Below are positions 7,715 to 15,197 of a DNA stretch of 54,668 bases, piece after piece. The DNA is from Streptomyces fuscichromogenes. GTDB lineage: Bacteria > Actinomycetota > Actinomycetes > Streptomycetales > Streptomycetaceae. Numbering within the stretch: position 1 is the first letter of the stretch; each line of letters starts with the position of its first letter. Made by a program: the position numbers and the translations under genes. The stretch covers positions 12,661 through 67,328 of the forward strand of contig NZ_BMML01000041.1 of the NCBI RefSeq assembly GCF_014645815.1, read 5' to 3'. Below the pieces are notes generated by a model. It searched no databases and was not told where the DNA came from. It worked only from the letters and a program-made list of their open reading frames with translations.

Positions 7715-8434
7715 TCAGCAGCGGGGCCGCCCGAGCCGGTAGCCGAAACCCCGGTGCGTATGGATCAGTGCGGGCTCTTCCCGGTCCACCTTCAGACGCA
7801 GCCGGGAGACGAGCTTCTCGATGGCCTCGCTCGCCCGGAACTCACCCCAGACGTGCCGGCTGATCTGCTCCTTGGACAGCACATGCTCGGCGTTGGACAG
7901 CAGATGGCTCAGCAGCCGGTACTCGGCCGGGGTCAGACCGAGCGCCCTGGAGCCACGCCAGGCCTGGCAGCCGGCCCGGTCCAGCACCAGGTCGTCGCAA
8001 CCGGCCTCCCCCGCCCCGCCCGGGGGGCGCCGCCCTCGCAGCAGGATCTGTGCGCGGGCCAGGACCTCGGTGGCCCGGACGGGTTTGGTGACGTAGTCCT
8101 CCCGTCCACGGCCGAGTACAGGCAGGAGGGTGTGCAGGTACTCGCAGGTGATCAGATACAGGAGCGGCGGCCGGTCCTCGGGCGGTATACGGCGGCCTCG
8201 GGCCACCTCCCTCAGATCCGGCATCGTGGCGTCCCAGACCACCAGGTCGAACCGCCGCCGGATGAGCTGCTCGATCCCCTCGACGCCGGTTCCCGCCCTG
8301 CCCGCGATGCGATAACCGGCCAGTTCCAACGTCGTGGTGAGCAGATCGGTGTCGGTGGAGTCGGGTCCCGCGATCAGCACGTCCCGGCCGCCGGTGCGGG
8401 ACGGCGCGGCCTGGACCTCGATGTTCCCTCGCAT
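7715..8434 (-). CDS. OmpR/PhoB-family response regulator, orphan
   Basis: A 239-residue regulator starting at ATG 8434 behind GAGGAGGAG. The N-terminal receiver has the phospho-acceptor Asp68 in VVWDATMPD and the conserved Lys in VTKP, but the acidic pair normally found at its start is reduced to GPD (residues 23-25), so phosphorylation may be weak or altered. The C-terminal winged helix runs from LGLTPAEYRLLSHLLSN to IHTHRGFGYRL. No histidine kinase is adjacent in the same direction. The kinase gene starting 82 bases away is divergent and has its own NarL-type partner. Targets are unknown; control of the divergent kinase gene is possible. Confidence 0.85.
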   Translation of the reverse strand: MRGNIEVQAAPSRTGGRDVLIAGPDSTDTDLLTTTLELAGYRIAGRAGTGVEGIEQLIRRRFDLVVWDATMPDLREVARGRRIPPEDRPPLLYLITCEYLHTLLPVLGRGREDYVTKPVRATEVLARAQILLRGRRPPGGAGEAGCDDLVLDRAGCQAWRGSRALGLTPAEYRLLSHLLSNAEHVLSKEQISRHVWGEFRASEAIEKLVSRLRLKVDREEPALIHTHRGFGYRLGRPRC

Positions 8435-8480
8435 CGCTGACTCCTCCTCGGTGATGGGACGGGCTGCGTCCGTCCAATAA

Positions 8481-8509
8481 TTGCCTAACTCAAGCAAACC
8501 CACTACCGT
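8481..8509 (+). promoter_or_regulatory. Promoter giving a probably leaderless mRNA for the first kinase
   Basis: TTGCCT, a 17-base spacer, then TACCGT, with the ATG seven bases after the -10. Transcription would start at or next to the start codon, and no ribosome site is present. The paralogous kinase at 15198 has the same arrangement (TAGCGT six bases before ATG). Confidence 0.5.
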
Positions 8510-8516
8510 CCTGCCC

Positions 8517-9668
8517 ATGTGGAAATCGGTGCGCCGCGCGGCCTGGGCCACGCTCCACCTCTTCGCCGCCGCGGCGATGGCGTTCGGCATGTGGATCTTC
8601 ATCACCGTGCTGCTGATCACCGCGGTCGGCACGGTGGCCGTGGTCGGCGCCTGGCTCCTGCCCGAGACCGTCCTGCTGATCCGGCGGATCGCGGGGGCCA
8701 AGCGGAGCCTGACCGCCGCGTGGACCGGCGTGAAGATCCCCGAGGTGTACCAGCCGCTGACCGGCACCATGCGCGAGCGGGTGGTCCGGTCGGTACGCGA
8801 TCCCGGCACCCGCCACGATCTGCGCTGGGTGGTCGCCTACTGGTTCTACGGCGCCCTGCTCGCCCTCGCGCTGCCGCTGTGGCCGGTGGGACTGGTCGTC
8901 GACGGTGTGCGGTGCGGGCTGCTGCGCCGCGAGGCGGTCGTCCTGCCGCTGGTCGTGCGGCTCGCCGACCTGGAGGCCGACTGGTCGACCGCCCTCCTCA
9001 AGCCGTCCCCGCAGGCGCTGCTCACCGCCCGGGTCGAGCGGCTGGCGCAGACCCGGGCCGACGCGATCAACGCGCACGGTGCCGAACTGCGCCGTATCGA
9101 ACGGGATCTGCACGACGGGGCACAGGCGCAGCTCGTGGCACTGTCCATGCGCATCGGACTCGCCAAGCGCGCCTACGCCGGCGCGCCGGAGAGCGCCCTC
9201 AAGCTGCTGGACGAGGCCCAGGAGCAGGCCGAGAAGGCGCTGACGGAGCTGCGGCACGTGGTGCGCGGCATCCATCCGCCGATCCTCACCGACCGCGGTC
9301 TCGTCGGAGCGGTACGGGCGCTGGCGGCGAGCAGCGGACTGGAGGTCGCCCTGGACGACGGCGGCCTGGACCAGGGGGTGCGCGCGCCCGCGGCACTGGA
9401 GGCGGCGGCCTACTTCGTGGTGGCCGAGGCGCTCACCAATGTCGCCAAGTACAGCGGGGTGACCCGCGCCGAGGTGCACCTCGTCCGGGCCCGGCGCGGC
9501 CTGCGGGTCCGGATCCGGGACGAGGGCTGTGGCGGTGCCGACGAATCGGGCGGCTCGGGGCTGCTCGGCATGCGGCGCCGGGTCGCCGCGCTCGACGGCA
9601 CCGTGCGGATGTCCAGCCCCGTCGGGGGCCCGACCATGATCGAAGTGGAGCTGCCGTGCGTGTGGTGA
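8517..9668 (+). CDS. NarL-type sensor histidine kinase, copy 1
   Basis: A 383-residue membrane kinase. Two N-terminal helices (about residues 10-32 and 33-55) and a second hydrophobic pair (about 107-135) form the sensor part, which has no large extracytoplasmic domain. The HisKA_3 motif is RRIERDLHDGAQAQLVALS with His199. The ATPase domain follows, with an EALTNVAKYS N-box and a GLLGMRRR glycine box. The start was set by alignment with the paralogue at 15198, whose first 60 residues match position by position. It overlaps the regulator gene by 13 bases, so the two form one unit. The stimulus is unknown. Confidence 0.9.
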   Translation: MWKSVRRAAWATLHLFAAAAMAFGMWIFITVLLITAVGTVAVVGAWLLPETVLLIRRIAGAKRSLTAAWTGVKIPEVYQPLTGTMRERVVRSVRDPGTRHDLRWVVAYWFYGALLALALPLWPVGLVVDGVRCGLLRREAVVLPLVVRLADLEADWSTALLKPSPQALLTARVERLAQTRADAINAHGAELRRIERDLHDGAQAQLVALSMRIGLAKRAYAGAPESALKLLDEAQEQAEKALTELRHVVRGIHPPILTDRGLVGAVRALAASSGLEVALDDGGLDQGVRAPAALEAAAYFVVAEALTNVAKYSGVTRAEVHLVRARRGLRVRIRDEGCGGADESGGSGLLGMRRRVAALDGTVRMSSPVGGPTMIEVELPCVW

Positions 9669-10309
9669 TCGCCGAGGACAACGCCCTGCTGCGGGAGGGA
9701 CTGGTCCTGTTGCTGACCTCGGCCGGGCACGAGGTCGTGGCCGTCGCGGGCAGCGGGCCCGAGGTCCTGCCCGCGCTGCTGGCGCACCGGCCGGACGTGG
9801 CCGTGCTGGACGTGCGGATGCCGCCGTCCTTCCGCGACGAGGGGCTGCGGGCGGCGCTGGAGGCGCGCGAGCGGATCCCCGGGCTGCCGGTGCTGGTGCT
9901 CTCGCAGTACGTCGAGGAGTCCTACGCGGCCGAACTGCTGGGCGGCGGCACCAGCGGGATCGGCTACCTGCTCAAGGACCGGGTGGGTCGGGTCGACGAG
10001 TTCCTCGACGCGCTGGAGCGGGTCGCCGCGGGTGGCACCGCACTGGACCCCGAGGTCGTCACGGAGCTCCTCACCCGCCGCAAGGACTCGCCGCTGGACT
10101 CGCTCACCCCGCGCGAGCGGGAGGTGCTGACCCTGATGGCGGAGGGCCATGACAACTCGACCATCGCCAGGACCCTGGTCGTCACCGAGCGCGCGGTCCA
10201 CAAGCACATCGGCAACGTCTTCCTGAAGCTCGGCCTGCCCCCGAGCGACAGCGGCCACCGCCGGGTGCTGGCCGTGCTGGCCCATCTGTCGCACACTCCG
10301 CGGGCGTGA
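9656..10309 (+). CDS. NarL/LuxR-family response regulator, copy 1
   Basis: A 217-residue regulator starting at GTG 9656, inside the end of the kinase gene. The receiver carries the acidic AED, phospho-acceptor Asp52 in LDVRMP and Lys107 in LLKD. The C-terminal LuxR helix-turn-helix begins at LTPREREVLTLMAEGHDN and contains VHKHIGNVFLKLGL. It is the cognate partner of the overlapping kinase and is about four-fifths identical by eye to the regulator at 16340. A strong hairpin follows the stop codon. Confidence 0.92.
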   Translation: MRVVIAEDNALLREGLVLLLTSAGHEVVAVAGSGPEVLPALLAHRPDVAVLDVRMPPSFRDEGLRAALEARERIPGLPVLVLSQYVEESYAAELLGGGTSGIGYLLKDRVGRVDEFLDALERVAAGGTALDPEVVTELLTRRKDSPLDSLTPREREVLTLMAEGHDNSTIARTLVVTERAVHKHIGNVFLKLGLPPSDSGHRRVLAVLAHLSHTPRA

Positions 10310-10312
10310 GCA

Positions 10313-10331
10313 CGGTCGGGGCTCCCGACCG
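10313..10331 (+). terminator. Hairpin terminator after the first kinase/regulator pair
   Basis: CGGTCGGG, loop GCT, CCCGACCG: a perfect eight-base stem starting four bases after the regulator stop. There is no U-tract, as is usual in streptomycetes. Confidence 0.65.
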
Positions 10332-10352
10332 CCCGGACAGGGCCCCCAGTTA

Positions 10353-10363
10353 GACAAGTTGTC
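10353..10363. promoter_or_regulatory. Small dyad GACAA-G-TTGTC
   Basis: A perfect 5-1-5 inverted repeat in an AT-richer stretch upstream of the lipase gene, 33 bases before the larger palindrome. It may belong to the same promoter, but it is short and could occur by chance. Confidence 0.3.
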
Positions 10364-10395
10364 AAATTACCGAACCGTAACCTACGCGGCGCTAT

Positions 10396-10414
10396 CACGA
10401 GTAACTTACTCGTG
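10396..10414. promoter_or_regulatory. 19-base perfect palindrome upstream of the lipase
   Basis: CACGAGTAA, one central C, TTACTCGTG: nine-base arms without a mismatch, about 115 bases before the lipase start. Length and single-base centre are typical of TetR-family operators. It probably controls the lipase. The cognate regulator is not obvious in the window. Confidence 0.6.
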
Positions 10415-10529
10415 CGTAAGGTTCTGGCGAACCACCCCCCCAGCGGGATGAGCCGGCCCGGGACGGCCGCGCTCTCCTGCCGCATTCACCTGTGCACCTC
10501 ACTGCCGGCCGCATCACAGGAGGTTCGCC

Positions 10530-11855
10530 ATGCCCGCACGCAGACGGCTGCTCGCAGCAGCAGTCACCGCTGCCGCCTGCCTCGGCGCCCAGGCCCTCGC
10601 AAGCACCGCCGCCACCGCGGCGGACGAGGTGGTCTCCAGAGGCGTCACCATCCCCGCGTTCTACGACCCGCCCGCCGGCCTGCCCTCGGCGAACGGCACC
10701 CTGATCCGCAGCGAGCCGCTCCCGCTCGCCCTCAGCCTGCCCGGCCTGGACGGTCCGCTCCCCGGCAGCGCGACCCGCCTGATGTACAAGTCCACGGATT
10801 CCAACGGTCAGCCGGTGGCCGTCACCGGCGCCTACATCGAACCGAGCGCCAGGTGGCAGGGCGGCGGCCCCCGGCCGCTGGTGGCGCTGGCCCCCGGCAC
10901 CATGGGCCAGGGCGACCAGTGCGCCGCGTCCCTCGGTCTCGAACACCCGCTGACCGTCAACAGCCAGACGGTGTCCATCGGTTACGAGGACCTGGCGATC
11001 TACCGCCTCCTCGCGAAGGGCATCGCGGTGGTCGTCACGGACTACGTGGGCCTCGGGGCGACCGACCGGCTGCACACCTACGTCAACCGCCTCGACGAGG
11101 GACACGCGGTGCTGGACGCGGTCCGCGCCGCCCGCGCGGTCGACGGGGCGTCCGTCACCGGCGCCTCGCCCGTGGGACTGTTCGGCTACAGCCAGGGCGG
11201 CGGGGCGACCGCCGCGGCGGCGGAACTCCAGGCGTCCTACGCCCCCGACGTCACGCTCGCCGGAACCTACGCGGGTGCGCCGCCCGCGAATCTGACCTCG
11301 GTCACCAAGGCCATCGACGGCAGCGAACTGGCCGGCGCGCTGGGCTGGTCGCTCAACGGCTTCCTCCAGTCCGACCCGTCCCTGAGGCCCGTCGCCGAGG
11401 CGCATCTCAACGCCGCCGGAAAGGCCGCCCTCGCCGACCTGTCGACCATGTGTGTCGGAGACGCGCTCTTCAACTACGGCTACGCGAAGAGCACCAAGTG
11501 GACGACCGACGGACAGAGCATCAGCGACATCATCGCGGAGACACCCGCCCTGCAGTCGTTCCTGGACAGCCAGCGGATCGGCACCCTCGAACCGTCCGGG
11601 CCCGTCCGCCTGGCAACAGGCGTCAGCGACAACCTCGTTCCGCACGCCCAGGCGCGCCAACTCGCCGTCGACTGGTGCCGCAAGGGAGGCGACGTCACCT
11701 ACAAGCCCGTCGTACTGCCCAACGTGGGAAGCGCGCTCCTCAACCACTTCGCCCCGCTGCTCACCGACCAGGGCGACGCCATCGGCTGGCTGACCGACCG
11801 GCTCGCGGGCAAGGCAGCCACCTCCAACTGCTGGAGCATGCCCGTCCAGCCGTGA
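10530..11855 (+). CDS. Secreted lipase/esterase of the secretory lipase (LIP) family
   Basis: A 441-residue alpha/beta hydrolase with an export signal (MPARRRLL, then a hydrophobic stretch and an Ala-rich cleavage region near residue 31). The nucleophile elbow is GYSQGGG with Ser221. Asp367 in GVSDNLVPH and His406 in LLNHFAP complete a plausible triad in the order typical of the family. Four cysteines (131, 308, 383 and 436) could form disulfides outside the cell. AGGAGG precedes the ATG at correct spacing. The gene stands alone between two hairpins and a palindromic operator, so it is probably a single transcription unit that hydrolyses extracellular lipid esters. Confidence 0.85.
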   Translation: MPARRRLLAAAVTAAACLGAQALASTAATAADEVVSRGVTIPAFYDPPAGLPSANGTLIRSEPLPLALSLPGLDGPLPGSATRLMYKSTDSNGQPVAVTGAYIEPSARWQGGGPRPLVALAPGTMGQGDQCAASLGLEHPLTVNSQTVSIGYEDLAIYRLLAKGIAVVVTDYVGLGATDRLHTYVNRLDEGHAVLDAVRAARAVDGASVTGASPVGLFGYSQGGGATAAAAELQASYAPDVTLAGTYAGAPPANLTSVTKAIDGSELAGALGWSLNGFLQSDPSLRPVAEAHLNAAGKAALADLSTMCVGDALFNYGYAKSTKWTTDGQSISDIIAETPALQSFLDSQRIGTLEPSGPVRLATGVSDNLVPHAQARQLAVDWCRKGGDVTYKPVVLPNVGSALLNHFAPLLTDQGDAIGWLTDRLAGKAATSNCWSMPVQP

Positions 11856-11871
11856 CCGGACCGGGGAGACC

Positions 11872-11902
11872 GGGCTGCCGGAAGAGGTTCTTCCGGCAGC
11901 CC
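11872..11902 (+). terminator. Strong hairpin terminator after the lipase
   Basis: A perfect 14-base stem (GGGCTGCCGGAAGA pairing with its complement) around a three-base loop GGT, beginning 16 bases after the lipase stop. Confidence 0.8.
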
Positions 11903-11936
11903 CTTCGGACGGCTGCGCGGCTGTCGACGAACGCTC

Positions 11937-11967
11937 TTGACCTGAAGCGCGATCGAGCTTCTAGCGT
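11937..11967 (+). promoter_or_regulatory. MerR-type promoter (19-base spacer with internal dyad)
   Basis: TTGACC and TAGCGT are separated by exactly 19 bases, two longer than optimal, and the spacer contains the inverted repeat GAAGC-N8-GCTTC. This overlong spacer with a dyad is the signature of MerR-family activation, including SoxR-like regulators, which untwist the promoter. Transcription would start about 35 bases before the NmrA-like gene. No merR gene is adjacent. Confidence 0.6.
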
Positions 11968-12006
11968 GTCCTCAAGTCGATCACCTGACGGCGGGAGAAC
12001 ACGCTC

Positions 12007-12840
12007 ATGATCCTCGTGACCGGAGCCACCGGAAACATCGGCAGCGCACTGGTGAGGGAGTTGCACTTGTGCGGGGCGGGGCCCCTGAGAGGGTTCACCC
12101 GTGACGCCTCCAGGGCGGCGTTCCCCGAGGGGGTCGAGGCCGTCGAGGGTGACTTCGCGGTGCCGGAGTCGCTGCGGCCCGCTCTGGAGGGTGTGCGCTC
12201 GCTGTTCCTCCTGTCGCGCATGGGCCCGGACGCGGACATCCTCTCGGCAGCGCGGCAGGCGGGTGTGGAGCACGTGGTGCTGGTGTCGTCCATCACCGTC
12301 CAGACCCATCCGCACCTGGGCCCCGCCGGCGAGAACCTGGCGGTCGAGCGGCTGCTCAAGGACAGCGACATGGCCTGGACGATCCTGCGGCCGACGCAGT
12401 TCGCCTCGAACGCCATGATGTGGGCGGGGCCGATCCGTAACCGTGCGGCGGTCCGCGCGCCGTACGCGGACACCGGCCTGCCCACGATCCACCCCGCGGA
12501 CATCGCGTCGGTGGCGCGGATCGCGCTGACCGAGCCCGGCCACCGGGGGCGGACGTACGCCCTGACCGGTCCGGAGCCGGTGACACCCCGGCAGCAGGTC
12601 GAGGCCATCGCGGCAGCGCTCGGACGGGATGTGCCCTTCGTCGAGACCAGCCGGCAGGAGGCTCGTGCCCAGCTGGCCGCGGTCTTCGGCGAGGAGGGCG
12701 CGGACGCGGTGCTCGATGTCACGGGCGGGGACGTCAACGACGAGCTGCTGGCAGTGCGCGACACGATGTCGCGGGTCACCGGCTCCCCGGGCAGGCCGTT
12801 CCGGCGGTGGGCCGAGGAGAACGCCCACCTGTTCCGCTGA
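12007..12840 (+). CDS. NmrA-like NAD(P)-binding reductase
   Basis: A 277-residue atypical SDR with the N-terminal Rossmann motif VTGATGNIGSALV (residues 4-16). It lacks a YxxxK catalytic site, as in the NmrA/HSCARG and NAD(P)H:quinone reductase-like group. The segment WTILRPTQFASNAM near residue 118 and the HPADIASVARIAL block are characteristic. GGGAG lies ten bases before the ATG. The MerR-type promoter suggests induction by redox-active or toxic compounds, where such proteins act as quinone reductases or redox sensors. The exact role is open. Confidence 0.8.
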   Translation: MILVTGATGNIGSALVRELHLCGAGPLRGFTRDASRAAFPEGVEAVEGDFAVPESLRPALEGVRSLFLLSRMGPDADILSAARQAGVEHVVLVSSITVQTHPHLGPAGENLAVERLLKDSDMAWTILRPTQFASNAMMWAGPIRNRAAVRAPYADTGLPTIHPADIASVARIALTEPGHRGRTYALTGPEPVTPRQQVEAIAAALGRDVPFVETSRQEARAQLAAVFGEEGADAVLDVTGGDVNDELLAVRDTMSRVTGSPGRPFRRWAEENAHLFR

Positions 12841-12869
12841 GACAGCCGGCCGGGGACGACCTGAACGGT

Positions 12870-12887
12870 GGTGTATCCCGCTCCACC
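12870..12887. promoter_or_regulatory. Operator copy E (weak GGTGTAG-N4-CTACACC)
   Basis: GGTGTAT-CCCG-CTCCACC keeps the 7-4-7 layout with two mismatches to the consensus. Nine bases after it CCGGGAG begins, and the following sequence to about 12930 matches the DNA after copy A closely, so this is a real, diverged member of the set. It lies upstream of the leader ORF and kinase at 13132-14528. Confidence 0.6.
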
Positions 12888-13131
12888 AAGGACCCGGGAG
12901 CCCGCTCTCTCGTGACGACGGCCGAGTGACGCGATCGTAGTCGGCAGGGACACGAGGCCGTGAACGCGACCCGGCTTCTGATCACGTTCGGTGTCTGCCT
13001 GTCGCCCTGGGCACACGCGTGCACCGGTGCTCCGCACAGGGCCGGCAGTACAGGAGCGACGACGTTGGTCGTAGGCCCCGCCCGCCACGAACAGTCGAGC
13101 AACTCGACTCGGCAAACCGAGGAGAACACCC

Positions 13132-13293
13132 ATGACGGCACCGCACCACGCCCGGCCGACACCCACCCGCTCCGGCACCGCCGACGCGACCGGCCCGGTG
13201 TCACCCGCGCCCTGTACACAGACGCGCGTCATGCCCCTGTGGCAGGCCCCGGACCTCACACGAAGCCCCGGCCGAACCCCTCATCGGCCGTGA
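13132..13293 (+). CDS. Short leader ORF translationally coupled to the orphan kinase
   Basis: A 53-residue frame starting at ATG 13132 with GAGGAG eight bases upstream, the only good ribosome site in this stretch. It is Pro-, Thr- and Arg-rich with no recognisable domain. Its stop TGA overlaps the probable GTG start of the kinase as GTGA, the arrangement used for translational coupling. Alternatively it is the original N-terminus of the kinase split off by a frameshift. Sequence alone does not decide. Confidence 0.45.
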   Translation: MTAPHHARPTPTRSGTADATGPVSPAPCTQTRVMPLWQAPDLTRSPGRTPHRP

Positions 13294-14528
13294 GACACCA
13301 TGCCGGCCGCCCACGCACCTCCGACCCGCTGATCGCCGCCGCGCTCTTCGCCTGTTCCGTTCCCGGCAGTCCGGTCACATGTCCCGGCCACGACCTGCAC
13401 GTCCCGTGGTGGCCCGGCACACTTCTGGCCGGGGGCTCCTGCGTCGCCCTCGTGTGGCGCCGCCGGTTCCCCCACGCGGCCGCTGTCGCCGCCTTCACCT
13501 GCACGGCCGTCGCTGTCTGCCTCGGCCACTCGCTGACGGTCCTGCTGCTGGCGCCCCTCGTGGTCGCCCTCTGCTCGTTGGCCGTGAACACGGACCGCGG
13601 AACGGCGAACACCTTCGCGTTCACCGGTATCGGCCTGCTCACGATCACAGCCCTGCTCTCCGGCCCCGGCGGAGATCCACCGGCTCTGCAGCTGCTGGGC
13701 CCGGTCGCTTGGCTGCTCCTGCCCACCGCCCTCGGCACGGTGACCCGGTTTCGATCCGCGTGTCCGGAAGCCGAGCGGAGGAAGGCCGAGCACGCCGAAC
13801 GCACATGTGAACAGGAGGCCCGACACCGCGTCACCGAGGAGCGCATGCGCATCGCCCGTGACCTGCACGACGTCGTCGCCCACCACTTGGTGCTGGCGAA
13901 CCTCCACGCCAGTGCCCTGGCCCGCTCCGCCCCGACATGGCCGGAAGAGGTGTCGAGATCCGCCGATGCCCTGACGAACGCCACCTCCTCGGCCCTGCGC
14001 GAGCTCAGGTCCACCGTGCATCTGCTGCGCCATCAGCACGAGGAGGGAACCGGCAAGGGACACACCACCTCGTCATCCATGCCCGGACTGGCCCAACTCG
14101 ACGACCTGGCAGGGTCCTTCGAGCGAGCCGGGCTCATGGTCACCATCGCCACCGAGGGTGAGCCCCGACCCCTCGGCCCGGGGGTGGACCTCACGGCGTA
14201 CCGCATCGTGCAGGAGGCACTCACCAATGTCACCAAACACTCCTCGGCCGACACGGCGGAGATACGGCTCACCTACACCGACGACCTGCTGACCGTCACC
14301 GTCACGAACAGCGGCGCCCCGACGGCTTCCCCGTCCACGACGCCGACGCACGGCTACGGCCTCATGGGGATGCGCGAGCGGGCCCGCTCCGTGGGCGGCC
14401 GCGCCTGGGCGAGACACTGCCCGACCGGGGGCTTCAAGGTCGTCGCCGAACTTCCACAGCCGCCACGCACGCACCCCGAACGCGGACAGCCGTGGGACGG
14501 CAAGGAGCTTCGTCGCCCCATGGTGTAG
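13290..14528 (+). CDS. NarL-type sensor histidine kinase without its own regulator
   Basis: With GTG 13290 as start the kinase has 412 residues. Four or five hydrophobic segments (about 13-25, 45-57, 62-98, 107-124 and 133-150) precede a short coiled region and the HisKA_3 motif RIARDLHDVVAHHL with His193. The ATPase domain shows EALTNVTKHS and GYGLMGMRERARSVGG. It closely resembles the kinase at 21433-22614 and not the other two kinases. No response regulator follows, so it may signal to the regulator at 20741-21400. The frame is open upstream to 12960, but that part has no ribosome site and no similarity. Its stop codon is formed by the left arm of operator copy A. Confidence 0.8.
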   Translation: MRHHAGRPRTSDPLIAAALFACSVPGSPVTCPGHDLHVPWWPGTLLAGGSCVALVWRRRFPHAAAVAAFTCTAVAVCLGHSLTVLLLAPLVVALCSLAVNTDRGTANTFAFTGIGLLTITALLSGPGGDPPALQLLGPVAWLLLPTALGTVTRFRSACPEAERRKAEHAERTCEQEARHRVTEERMRIARDLHDVVAHHLVLANLHASALARSAPTWPEEVSRSADALTNATSSALRELRSTVHLLRHQHEEGTGKGHTTSSSMPGLAQLDDLAGSFERAGLMVTIATEGEPRPLGPGVDLTAYRIVQEALTNVTKHSSADTAEIRLTYTDDLLTVTVTNSGAPTASPSTTPTHGYGLMGMRERARSVGGRAWARHCPTGGFKVVAELPQPPRTHPERGQPWDGKELRRPMV

Positions 14529-14539
14529 CTGACTACACC
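14522..14539. promoter_or_regulatory. Operator copy A (GGTGTAG-CTGA-CTACACC)
   Basis: Perfect seven-base arms. The left arm contains the TAG stop codon of the preceding kinase. Nine bases after the right arm comes GGGAGTGCGGTCC, shared with copies C and D and partly E. The centre lies 123 bases before the start of the small membrane protein gene that it probably controls. Confidence 0.8.
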
Positions 14540-14653
14540 TCGTCTCCGGGAGTGCGGTCCCTCGTGCCGACGGGCGGGTCACGGAATCGTCGAGGCCAGA
14601 GCGAAGGGAGTTCCCTTCGTCACCCACCTCCCCCTCCCCCGAAGGGAAATCAC

Positions 14654-15076
14654 GTGAACTCGCTCCTCGCCAAGGTGAAGTCGTTCTTCGTCAACCTCGT
14701 CCTCTGGTCGTTCTTCGTCGTCGGCCTCGGCCTGAGCGGCGCGGCCAAGCAGATCTTCGACGGCAGCACACAGCAGAACCTCGCCACGTACGGCGGAGGG
14801 ATCGCCGCGCTCGTCGCCGGCTCCCAGATCGCGAAGAAGCCGAGGATAAAGGCCTTCCTGGGACGTCCGGGCACGCTCTGGTTCCTGTTCCTGGTCAACG
14901 GCGCCGCGGCTGCTGTCATGTACTTCGCCATGAGCGGCCTGGACCGCTACATCGGCTCCGGCATGATGGGGCTGGTCTCCCTGGGCGCGCTCGGCGGCCT
15001 CGTCTCCGGCAGGAAGAACAGGAACAAGGCCCCGCATGCGGCCGCCCACCTCGCGGAGCACGCCCACCCCGAGTGA
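14654..15076 (+). CDS. Small four-helix membrane protein, paralogue 1
   Basis: A 140-residue protein starting at GTG 14654 behind GAAGGGA. About four hydrophobic segments (residues 12-30, 42-58, 75-93 and 98-117) are followed by a His/Ala-rich polar tail. The first helix starts after a short basic stretch. It aligns along its membrane part with the protein at 25212 (shared features: ATYGG or AAYGG, AGS.I...PR.KAFL, LWFLFL.NG, MGLVSLGA.GGLV). The family is unknown to me. Both copies lie behind the same operator module and near MMPL genes, so an accessory role in envelope homeostasis or export is reasonable but inferred. Confidence 0.75.
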   Translation: MNSLLAKVKSFFVNLVLWSFFVVGLGLSGAAKQIFDGSTQQNLATYGGGIAALVAGSQIAKKPRIKAFLGRPGTLWFLFLVNGAAAAVMYFAMSGLDRYIGSGMMGLVSLGALGGLVSGRKNRNKAPHAAAHLAEHAHPE

Positions 15077-15123
15077 CCACTGCGCCGGGCTGCCGCCACG
15101 AGGCATGGGTGTCCCGCACAGAT

Positions 15124-15141
15124 GGTGTAGCCGGCTACACC
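15124..15141. promoter_or_regulatory. Operator copy B (GGTGTAG-CCGG-CTACACC)
   Basis: The most symmetrical copy: all 18 bases, including the CCGG centre, form a perfect palindrome. Its centre is about 66 bases before the probably leaderless start of the kinase at 15198, a normal activator position. The GGGAG block of the other copies is not conserved here. Confidence 0.75.
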
Positions 15142-15197
15142 ACGACGGTGTGTTCTGCTCCCTCGGACGTCGATGTCCGATCGCCTAGCGTGGCGAC

